Assembly (NCBI GenBank): GCA_029861795.1
Contig: JAOTYS010000179.1
Coordinates: forward strand, 1-8,611
Direction: 5' to 3'
From: Gammaproteobacteria bacterium
GTDB lineage: Bacteria > Pseudomonadota > Gammaproteobacteria > Arenicellales > JAOTYS01
Length of the DNA: 8,611 nucleotides
The notes beneath the pieces were generated by a model. It was given only the letters and a program-made list of their open reading frames with translations, did no database searches and had not been told where the DNA came from. Positions 1-4,778 of this stretch are shown here, piece by piece. The number at the start of each line of letters is the position of its first letter. Position 1 is the first letter of the stretch. The translations under genes and the position numbers were made by a program.

Positions 1-1
1 G

Positions 2-97
2 ACTTTGCAAATGGTGGTGCGTTACTCACACCAAAATGGCGACCACATTAGGGTTGCCATGGATCGACTTGAACAACGGTACAAAGTAGGGTCTTAG
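2..97 (+). CDS. Tyrosine recombinase (integrase), C-terminal end only
   Basis: The reading frame is open from the window edge (first full codon at base 2) to a TAG stop at 95-97, giving the last 31 residues of a protein that begins outside the window. The residues contain MVVRYSH followed by an Arg/Asp-rich helix ending AMDRLEQRYK. This is the usual C-terminal signature of phage and island tyrosine recombinases, in which the Tyr of the RYxH motif (codon 23-25 here) is the nucleophile that attacks DNA. The upstream Arg and His catalytic residues are off the window. The gene runs toward a tRNA-Gln remnant whose 3' end starts 85 bp after the stop, the standard arrangement for an integrase next to its attachment site. 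The family call is fairly safe; the subfamily and integrity of the full gene cannot be judged. Confidence 0.82.
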   Translation, partial: TLQMVVRYSHQNGDHIRVAMDRLEQRYKVGS

Positions 98-114
98 GCC
101 GTTTTCCTCGGCAC

Positions 115-135
115 GATTACACAAGGATTACACAA
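115..135 (+). repeat. Paired 10-bp direct repeat beside att core
   Basis: GATTACACAA occurs at 115-124 and again at 126-135, an 11-bp period that puts both copies on the same face of the helix. It lies between the integrase stop and the tRNA fragment, where integrase arm-type or excisionase sites are normally found. The repeat is seen directly; the role is inferred. Confidence 0.55.
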
Positions 136-160
136 ACAAAAAAGAGGTTTTCGTCTCTAA

Positions 161-183
161 CATGTAACTCTCTGATTTACATG
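161..183. repeat. 7-bp inverted repeat abutting the tRNA 3' end
   Basis: CATGTAA (161-167) and TTACATG (177-183) form a perfect 7-bp stem with a 9-nt loop that overlaps the CCA end of the tRNA fragment. On the minus strand a T6 run follows about 15 nt further on (plus 138-144), so it could act as a weak terminator for tRNA transcription. It could equally be part of the recombination site. Confidence 0.4.
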
Positions 184-228
184 GCTGGGGGACGAGGATT
201 CGAACCTCGGTTGACGGAGTCAGAGTCC
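182..228 (-). tRNA. tRNA-Gln(CUG) 3' half, truncated (attachment-site copy)
   Basis: Read on the minus strand, this segment contains the anticodon loop CTCTGAC with anticodon CTG (plus 221-223), a 3' anticodon strand, a complete T arm (CGAGG-TTCGAAT-CCTCG), the 3' acceptor strand TCCCCCA, a discriminator G and an encoded CCA. The 5' half is missing: no TGGGGGA acceptor strand and no D arm precede it, and the sequence on the 5' side of the anticodon loop cannot rebuild the stem. It is therefore not a functional tRNA. Losing everything 5' of the anticodon arm while keeping the 3' end is typical of the tRNA copy left at the far end of an island integrated by a tyrosine recombinase, and the adjacent integrase fits this. 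The tRNA identity rests on similarity to proteobacterial tRNA-Gln recalled from memory. Confidence 0.83.
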
Positions 229-235
229 TCCACGA

Positions 236-317
236 ACAACAACCCACAATAACTGGCAGCATACAACAACTATTGAATCAATGCGTTATTGGAGGACGTG
301 TTGTTGTGCGTTGTTGT
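236..317. repeat. Four ACAACAAC repeats: two direct, two inverted
   Basis: ACAACAAC lies at 236-243 and 263-270, and its reverse complement GTTGTTGT at 300-307 and 310-317. GTCCTCCA (225-232) and TGGAGGAC (290-297) form a further inverted pair around the first two copies. Repeated short motifs of both orientations next to an att core are what integrase arm-binding sites look like. I found no gene between 229 and 399. Confidence 0.55.
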
Positions 318-343
318 GGATGACCGTCGATTGTTGCCTGCAA

Positions 344-362
344 GTGTCCCATGAGTGTCCCA
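344..362 (+). repeat. GTGTCCCA direct repeat, 11-bp period
   Basis: GTGTCCCA is present at 344-351 and 355-362. The period equals that of the pair at 115-135 on the other side of the tRNA fragment. Its position suggests an accessory-protein site in the attachment region. The function is inferred only from placement. Confidence 0.45.
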
Positions 363-399
363 CAGCCCAAGGGGTAGAGATGGCGCCGGGGACTTATTG

Positions 400-1062
400 T
401 TATGAGTTCTTGACACTTAACCCAGAGCTTCTCATGTATTCTTCAAGCGTATTGAGTTCATCAAATATTTGGGCGACCTTGTAAATAAGAGGCTCTACTT
501 CGAGAGTGCTTCTATCAGGTAGAGGCAACTCTGCACGGGCACCATCAACAGACACCAGAATAAATCTTTCTATCAACGCACTGTCATAAGAAAGATCATA
601 CCAATAGCTATTAGCAGTCGGGTCTGGATATTTATTTGCCCATGGCGCTTTAAACTTTCTAACATGGATACCTTGATCATCCAATCTGACTCTGATGCGC
701 AAGCGAGGATCTTCTTTCAGAAATGCCTCCTCTGCCCAGTTTGTTTTAACCCACTTCCAATCGGTTTCGGCATTTGTTGTTCTTATAAATTCTAAAATCT
801 CCTCATAATCCATGTGCCTTACCGGTTTTCTGCTAGGAACGACATACTCGGCGATTGACGGGCTTGCAAATAACAACGAACTTACTAGACAGAAAACATA
901 TGCGATGGGCTCTACATCTTTACCGACCATCCACACAACGCCTGTCGCCAACGCGAGCACAAAGAACATGCCGGCAACAACTCTTAATGCGTGAGCGTAT
1001 TCCTTGATCCAGAGTGCGATCTTAATGACTTTCTTGTTCTTCCTGACGGCGTCAATATCCAT
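400..1062 (-). CDS. Two-TM membrane protein, unknown function (DUF2971 partner)
   Basis: This 220-residue protein starts at ATG 1062-1060. A basic amphipathic N-terminus (residues 1-20) is followed by two hydrophobic helices at about 24-46 and 52-70 separated by a short charged loop (GKDVEP). A soluble domain of about 140 residues follows, probably cytoplasmic, rich in aromatic and charged residues (TDWKWVKTNWAEEAFL around 100-115; SYWYDLSYD around 152-160). No catalytic motif is recognised. The two-TM plus soluble domain layout would suit a membrane-anchored sensor or effector. It begins 17 bp after the DUF2971 stop on the same strand and is probably co-transcribed. There is no obvious Shine-Dalgarno sequence, so translation may depend on coupling. 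It is the last gene before the att junction. That it is a real gene is likely; its function is unknown. Confidence 0.75.
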   Translation of the reverse strand: MDIDAVRKNKKVIKIALWIKEYAHALRVVAGMFFVLALATGVVWMVGKDVEPIAYVFCLVSSLLFASPSIAEYVVPSRKPVRHMDYEEILEFIRTTNAETDWKWVKTNWAEEAFLKEDPRLRIRVRLDDQGIHVRKFKAPWANKYPDPTANSYWYDLSYDSALIERFILVSVDGARAELPLPDRSTLEVEPLIYKVAQIFDELNTLEEYMRSSGLSVKNS

Positions 1063-1079
1063 TCGTTTACGTATGACGC

Positions 1080-1874
1080 TCAGGTAGGGGCTATCTCTAT
1101 CTGAAATTTGTTCTTAACCATCTTCGCATCGTAGTAGCTGACGTTCTTTTCAGAAAGCAATTTGCGTATAACCTGTCTGTTTTTTTCTGGCATTCGCAAG
1201 CCAAATATGATTCCGGAAAGCATCTCATCATCATCATATTCCTTCTCATGCCCTTTGTATCGCCCCTCGACATCCTTGGGTGCGTCCAGTGCTCGCCATT
1301 CTCGTTCATAACACCAATGCTTTGATTTCGTCAGAACGATCTTAGCGAACTCCTCGATTTGTTCTTCCGTCTTTCCTAGGAAATAGTCCACAAGCGGGAA
1401 TTCGTCGTCTTCTGGATACTCAACCTTTCGAGCGAATTCCAGAATGTTGCCTGGCTTTCGACGGAATTCGATGCAGAAGCCGGTATGACCATCCGCATAG
1501 TGTGACCACATCAGTATGTCCAATGGCGTCTCGCTCATCGTGTAAATACCGAATTGCTCCATAGCAAGCTTCTGAAATAGCTGTGACTTCTTCTCCAAAT
1601 AGCTGCTGTAGCTCGCAGAATCGGATGCAATTTGCTGTAGGCGGTCGATCGCCTCCGGTATCGGGATCTTTTCGTGGCTGGACTCCAGAGGGGTCATCTT
1701 TTTCACAAAGTCCTCGGTGCTACTAAATTCGAATTCTCTTCGTGCGCGGCAATCAAAGGGATCGTTAAATGCAAAGGAGGCGGCGAAATATACCCTGTTG
1801 TTCGCCAGCATGCCCAGAGAACGTGGCGAGAATGTTCTGTACTTATAGAGTTTTGTGACGTCGGGATGTTCCAT
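1080..1874 (-). CDS. DUF2971 family protein
   Basis: This 264-residue soluble protein shows the pattern I associate with DUF2971. LYKYR is near the N-terminus (9-13), with FNDPFDCR at 36-43. The hallmark MWSHYADGHTGFCIEF is at 122-137, TKSKHWCYEREWR at 182-194, and a hydrophobic IIFG strand at 222-225. The conserved Trp-Ser-His-Tyr, His-x-Gly and Glu-x-Glu-Trp-Arg positions look like a polar active site, but I know of no assigned reaction for the family. No signal peptide or TM segment is visible. Length is normal for the family and the frame is intact. It lies 17 bp upstream of the two-TM gene and 81 bp downstream of the HNH-like gene, all on the minus strand. The ATG at 1874-1872 has only weak ribosome-binding sequence before it. 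Its place beside an integrase att junction marks it as island cargo. Confidence 0.85.
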   Translation of the reverse strand: MEHPDVTKLYKYRTFSPRSLGMLANNRVYFAASFAFNDPFDCRARREFEFSSTEDFVKKMTPLESSHEKIPIPEAIDRLQQIASDSASYSSYLEKKSQLFQKLAMEQFGIYTMSETPLDILMWSHYADGHTGFCIEFRRKPGNILEFARKVEYPEDDEFPLVDYFLGKTEEQIEEFAKIVLTKSKHWCYEREWRALDAPKDVEGRYKGHEKEYDDDEMLSGIIFGLRMPEKNRQVIRKLLSEKNVSYYDAKMVKNKFQIEIAPT

Positions 1875-1898
1875 CAGATGCTCAGCCCAAACGGCGTT

Positions 1899-1946
1899 CC
1901 TACGGATCTTGCATTTCGGTTATTTCCACCACCTACGAGATCTGCA
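1899..1946 (-). repeat. Imperfect direct repeat upstream of DUF2971 gene
   Basis: In plus orientation CCTACGGATCTTGCA (1899-1913) is echoed by CCTACGAGATCTGCA (1932-1946), differing by small insertions, at a 33-bp spacing. It sits in the 81-bp gap between the HNH-like gene stop and the DUF2971 start, where a promoter or operator for the DUF2971/2TM pair would lie. I could not find a convincing -35/-10 pair there. Regulatory meaning is speculative. Confidence 0.35.
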
Positions 1947-1955
1947 TCTGCCGAA

Positions 1956-2654
1956 TCATTTATCCACCGGACTTTCAGGAGCTATCCCCTGAGCCAGGTC
2001 TCTTGTAAGCGAGATGAATGACATGCCTTGGTAGACCACAAAGACCCAGACCGAGGAATTCTTTTGCTCGGCACTGACAGCATAGCGGTAACAGAAGACA
2101 TCGTTCCCGATCGTATACATCTGATTGGCGCGAGTTTGTTCGACAAGTTCAAGCATCGTTTGCGGCGCGGTACTATCTTTTCCCGAGAGACCGCGTGGCG
2201 AGAATGCATCAATCGTACAGTGGAGCGGCAAGCGACGGCCGGTATGGTGCAGGAACAGACCGCGAGTGATTCGCTCTACAACACGAGTGAGACGCGTCAG
2301 ATCTACGTTGTACGCGCGTGCCTTGCCAAGATAGATCCCCCCTGGGGAGGTGTGATCGACTTCGCGGATACTAGATAGTAGCGCATGGCGGAAGCGTTTC
2401 TTTCTTGGCTTTTGAAGCGAGCGCCAGATCGTGGCATGAATCCGTTTTGCTTCGGAGTGCTCCCCCGCCTTCTCCTCCATCGCGATCACGGCACGAAAGT
2501 ACTCATCATCGAGCGAGGCACTCTGATTGCACGATAGGCATGACGGAACGGTGATCAGTTCGGGACGTGGCTTCGCAAACAGGAGCTTAGGCGGAACATG
2601 GTCAGCGCTTGTTGCAGGCTTCTCGCAATATGTACATACCTTCGCGTCTTTCAT
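1956..2654 (-). CDS. HNH endonuclease-like zinc-finger protein
   Basis: This is a 232-residue protein. The first 60 residues carry a compact metal-binding layout: CTYC (7-10), an ADHVPPK segment with Asp18-His19, CLSCN (39-43) and then DDEYF (49-53). Cys-x2-Cys, DH, Cys-x2-Cys-Asn is the arrangement seen in many HNH nucleases, where the Cys pairs hold structural zinc and the DH histidine acts as the general base. A classical third catalytic histidine is not obvious, so activity is not assured. The remaining 170 residues are unfamiliar, with a basic stretch (KPRKKRFRHALL, about 82-93) and a Trp/Tyr-rich C-terminal part. No membrane segment is present. Start ATG 2654-2652 lacks a clear Shine-Dalgarno. 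It lies 59 bp after the small membrane gene and directly after an attC-like half-site. Nuclease is the best reading; function in DNA or RNA cleavage is inferred. Confidence 0.68.
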   Translation of the reverse strand: MKDAKVCTYCEKPATSADHVPPKLLFAKPRPELITVPSCLSCNQSASLDDEYFRAVIAMEEKAGEHSEAKRIHATIWRSLQKPRKKRFRHALLSSIREVDHTSPGGIYLGKARAYNVDLTRLTRVVERITRGLFLHHTGRRLPLHCTIDAFSPRGLSGKDSTAPQTMLELVEQTRANQMYTIGNDVFCYRYAVSAEQKNSSVWVFVVYQGMSFISLTRDLAQGIAPESPVDK

Positions 2655-2667
2655 CTGGGCACTGAAT

Positions 2668-2698
2668 TGCGCGTCGTGCTTGAGCCGTTTGTTATGTG
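2668..2698 (-). repeat. attC-like half-site (integron relic?)
   Basis: On the minus strand the segment begins ACATAACAAACGGCTCAAGC and runs into ACGACGCGC. This resembles the first half (R'' box, spacer, TCAAG-type L'' box) of integron attC sites as I remember them. An attC should be a long imperfect palindrome ending in a GTTRRRY core within about 60-140 nt. No matching right half is visible before or inside the HNH-like gene, whose ATG follows 13 nt later. It is a relic or a chance resemblance. Confidence 0.25.
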
Positions 2699-2713
2699 TT
2701 CAGTTGTTCAATA

Positions 2714-2995
2714 TCAATCGTCTGCTGCGTCCCATTCAGCTAATTTATTAGTAATATAAGCTTTTTTTAGGTCAGGGTTTTTAAAGAGCACCTTTCTTCT
2801 ATATTCTGAAGCCCACTCGTCTATAGATCGAAATAGAAACCACCATGATGCCCCAAAGAGAAATAACCTTACAATTTCGTAGAAAATAGATTCCATTGGA
2901 TATGCTTGAAAACCAAATGCAAGTACGACTGTCCATATAAGCGTTGCTATCCAAGGAAGCTTTGCTACATGCTTATATTTAAAATCATCGTTCAT
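2714..2995 (-). CDS. Small two-helix membrane protein, unknown
   Basis: The protein has 93 residues from ATG 2995-2993; a TTG one codon earlier is possible but less likely. It has two hydrophobic segments: about 13-32 (LPWIATLIWTVVLAFGFQAY) and about 38-57 (FYEIVRLFLFGASWWFLFRS). They are followed by a charged, soluble C-terminal tail of about 35 residues with Lys/Asp/Glu. No conserved motif or family is recognised. The stretch 2710-3010 is visibly AT-richer than the neighbouring HNH-like gene, suggesting a separate origin. Spacing is 70 bp from the preceding gene and 59 bp to the next, so it may be an independent cassette. It could be an immunity, holin-like or accessory protein, but nothing in the sequence decides this. 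Confidence 0.6.
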   Translation of the reverse strand: MNDDFKYKHVAKLPWIATLIWTVVLAFGFQAYPMESIFYEIVRLFLFGASWWFLFRSIDEWASEYRRKVLFKNPDLKKAYITNKLAEWDAADD

Positions 2996-3065
2996 CAAAC
3001 TTGCTTCCGTTCGTGCAATTAAGATATACCTTGTAAGGTGAGGGTGGGAAGTTCGGATTCATGCG

Positions 3066-3575
3066 TCACTTGGGATGGCAGACGCCGCTGTACGCATTAA
3101 AGTAGGGACTGTTAAGCAAAGCGGTATTTTCGACAAAGAGCGCCTTCTCTCCGGTCCCGAAAATCACAAGGGTTCCAACGTTCGGATTAGCATCATCCTC
3201 CCCGACTAGTATCAGATTGGTTCGTTCTCGTTCGTTCCCAGTTTGCCCGGTTCGAAAAGAATCTCGAATTCTGTACCGGGACTCGGGGCGACTGATATCC
3301 GAAGCCGACCAAAAAATCGTCTCCATCGAACGCACCGTCTTAGCTTGAAAATCTAGCACCATCCGTAGGTTATGGCTTTTTCCAACGGAATCACAAACCA
3401 ATCCGGTCGCGCGCCACTCGCAACTAATCCCTTGCGTCTGCTGGTCTTTTGTCCTGCCGGAATCATCGAATACACACGACCATCTCGAACTTATCTCCGG
3501 CAGTTCGCGCGCCGTCGCACAAATTGCGACGACCAAAAGAGCGACCCCTGTCACAGCTCGTATTTTTTTATCCAT
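3066..3575 (-). CDS. Secreted hypothetical protein
   Basis: This 169-residue protein has a typical Sec signal peptide: MDKKIR, a hydrophobic core AVTGVALLVVAICA, and a probable cleavage after ATA near residue 22. The mature part of about 147 residues is soluble and carries four cysteines (34, 52, 61, 166) that could form two disulfides in the periplasm. Aromatic and beta-prone segments (TNLILVGE around 119-126; GTLVIFGTGEKALFVE around 134-149) suggest a small beta-rich fold. I do not recognise the family. The ATG at 3575-3573 follows a G-rich stretch and AGGATA. About 490 bp of non-coding sequence lies upstream, so it likely has its own promoter. Reality as a gene is supported by the intact signal peptide; the role is unknown. 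Confidence 0.62.
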   Translation of the reverse strand: MDKKIRAVTGVALLVVAICATARELPEISSRWSCVFDDSGRTKDQQTQGISCEWRATGLVCDSVGKSHNLRMVLDFQAKTVRSMETIFWSASDISRPESRYRIRDSFRTGQTGNERERTNLILVGEDDANPNVGTLVIFGTGEKALFVENTALLNSPYFNAYSGVCHPK

Positions 3576-3954
3576 TATCCTGACCCCCCTGCGCGGCTAC
3601 GTCAAAATCGAGCTGACCAATTAAATTCTACTCCACTTTTGGGGAACCACGGGGAAAAGAGTTATGTCCAGTACTGCCCAGAAAGGCTTTGTAATTTGAT
3701 AGATGGGAATGGCAAGCGAGGCAGATTACATGTGTTCACAATAGGGAGTGATGGAGTCAATTCGAGCCTGGTTCGTAGGTACAGCGTAGAACTCAAGCAT
3801 CGTTCTAATCGTCATGCGCAACATACTTCCATTTTGCGATCGGCCTCGTTAGTCTGGCACGGATGGGGCGAAGCAAAAAGAGAAGTCAGTAAAAAGGGGG
3901 TTTTCTTTGTCTAGTATCCGGACGACTAAAACTAAACCCTAAAGGCCCTATCCC

Positions 3955-3968
3955 TTGATCCATATCAA
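3955..3968. promoter_or_regulatory. FNR/Anr-type box TTGATCCATATCAA
   Basis: The sequence matches the FNR/Anr consensus TTGAT-N4-ATCAA at all ten fixed bases. FNR-family proteins use this half-site symmetry to switch promoters on low oxygen or nitric oxide. It lies 380 bp upstream of the secreted orphan on the minus strand, and no plus-strand gene follows, so its target is unclear. CCCTTGA (3952-3958) also pairs with TCAAGGG (3971-3977), so a hairpin is an alternative reading. Confidence 0.5.
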
Positions 3969-4007
3969 ACTCAAGGGCGCATACTAGTGCTGTACTGATA
4001 CATCCCC

Positions 4008-4039
4008 ACTAGCCTGAGCCTTGGGCGGCTCAGTCTAGT
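4008..4039. terminator. Strong hairpin after zinc-ribbon gene, no T-tract
   Basis: ACTAG-C-CTGAGCC (4008-4020) pairs with GGCTCAG-T-CTAGT (4027-4039). This makes a 12-pair stem with one internal mismatch and a 6-nt loop. It lies 31 bp beyond the zinc-ribbon stop, where a terminator belongs, but no T-run follows on either strand. It may stabilise the transcript 3' end or assist termination instead of being a classical intrinsic terminator. Confidence 0.5.
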
Positions 4040-4069
4040 CGCACTGGAATGGCCTTCTGGGCTGCCGTG

Positions 4070-4654
4070 TTAGGTGCCTTTACATTGCTCTGGACTAACG
4101 GAAATAACCGTTATTTGTTTGCCCAATTTTCCGTAATACGCATAATGCACAGTCACGCCACTATCGACGAAGGCTCTCATCTCTTTACTACTGCAGACAT
4201 TGTTAACAATTTTGCTACCCATTGCCTGTGCCAATACCTTAGGATCGACATCGTCAACAGAATACTTGACCAATGTGTAATGGTATCTGAAAGTCTTGTT
4301 AAGTCCCGCAGTGCTATCCATTCGAGTGTTCGCATCAACCATCGTGGGTAATTGTTTGTTTATTTGAGCAGCGGTTTGCATCAACGTCTGGTCGAGTTCG
4401 CCTTCTCTCTTTCCTTCAAAGAATCTATTCGTAGTTGACTGTCCGATCAACTTTCCGATCTCACCAGCAAAGCTGCCGACAATGAGAATCGCCATCACCA
4501 CTAACGCTATGGCAACGCTTTTCTTAATTGTCGTTTTAGCCTTAACGATGGAAGCTTCCTTACGAACTACCGTACCGGTTAGAAACCCGTATCCACAGTC
4601 ACAATACATGGCAGAATCCGGATTATCGAGTTTGCAATTCGGACAAGTCTTCAT
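4070..4654 (-). CDS. Zinc-ribbon, single-TM protein of unknown function
   Basis: The chosen start is ATG 4654-4652. AGGAAG (plus 4661-4666) lies 6 nt before it, and the CPNC zinc finger then opens the protein; an upstream ATG at 4699 would add 15 residues without a better ribosome site. The 194-residue product has a short zinc ribbon (CPNC at 4-7 and YCDCGYG at 17-23), a basic linker and one TM helix at about 46-64 (VAIALVVMAILIVGSFAG). An extracytoplasmic domain of about 120 residues follows, with QINKQLPTMVDANTRMDS (97-114) and FRYHYTLVKYSVDD (122-135). This domain type recurs in uncharacterised envelope proteins, as far as I remember. Zinc ribbon in the cytoplasm and a sensor-like domain outside suggests signal coupling, but that is inference. 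It follows the M14 gene by 124 bp on the same strand. Confidence 0.72.
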   Translation of the reverse strand: MKTCPNCKLDNPDSAMYCDCGYGFLTGTVVRKEASIVKAKTTIKKSVAIALVVMAILIVGSFAGEIGKLIGQSTTNRFFEGKREGELDQTLMQTAAQINKQLPTMVDANTRMDSTAGLNKTFRYHYTLVKYSVDDVDPKVLAQAMGSKIVNNVCSSKEMRAFVDSGVTVHYAYYGKLGKQITVISVSPEQCKGT

Positions 4655-4664
4655 TCTTTTCTTC

Positions 4665-4736
4665 CTATGTACCGAACAGGAGAAACTGCAATTGCACAAC
4701 GAATCCCGTCGGGCATTGAGATTCTTGTTTACTCAT
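4665..4736 (-). CDS. Possible 23-codon leader ORF before zinc-ribbon gene
   Basis: On the minus strand GGGAGGG lies 4 nt before ATG 4736-4734. The frame then runs 23 codons (beginning MSKQESQCPTG) to TAG at 4667-4665. The stop overlaps the AGGAAG ribosome site of the zinc-ribbon gene, so ribosomes terminating here could reinitiate on the next start. It could be a translational coupler or leader peptide. No homopolymeric amino-acid run indicates attenuation. It may also be chance. Confidence 0.3.
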   Translation of the reverse strand: MSKQESQCPTGFVVQLQFLLFGT

Positions 4737-4778
4737 GTTGCCCTCCCGTAATACGCCATTCAAAAAGGAGAACGGCGC

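Larger units (their letters stand above)
3576..4069. other. Long gap without a convincing gene
   Basis: About 490 bp separates the zinc-ribbon gene from the secreted orphan. A plus-strand frame is open through much of it (3372-3914), but its translation has no recognisable motif and it starts inside the opposite-strand gene. I see an FNR-type palindrome (3955-3968), a 12-bp hairpin (4008-4039) and an 11-codon start-like fragment at 3664. The rest may be decayed sequence. Confidence 0.5.

Noticed and set aside
98..115. Intrinsic terminator after the integrase (GCCG...CGGC)
   Set aside because: The stem is only 4 bp and no T-run follows on the plus strand.
182..256. A complete functional tRNA-Gln
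   Set aside because: No D arm or 5' acceptor strand exists upstream of the anticodon loop, so only the 3' half is present.
3597..3660. Insertion-sequence end suggested by CCACTTTTGGGGAACCACGG
   Set aside because: No transposase gene, partner inverted repeat or target duplication is visible in the window.
3664..3699. Eleven codons MSSTAQKGFVI resembling the start of an adenylylsulfate kinase
   Set aside because: It ends at a stop after 11 codons, and no P-loop or other kinase motif follows in any frame nearby; too short to support a pseudogene.
3372..3914. A 180-codon plus-strand open frame across the gap
   Set aside because: It starts inside the opposite-strand secreted gene, has no ribosome site or recognised motif, and reads like an antisense shadow extended by chance.
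4070..4076. ACCTAAC at the zinc-ribbon stop as an attC core
   Set aside because: No matching GTTRRRY core with palindromic arms was found within the next 150 nt; the downstream hairpin does not have attC geometry.
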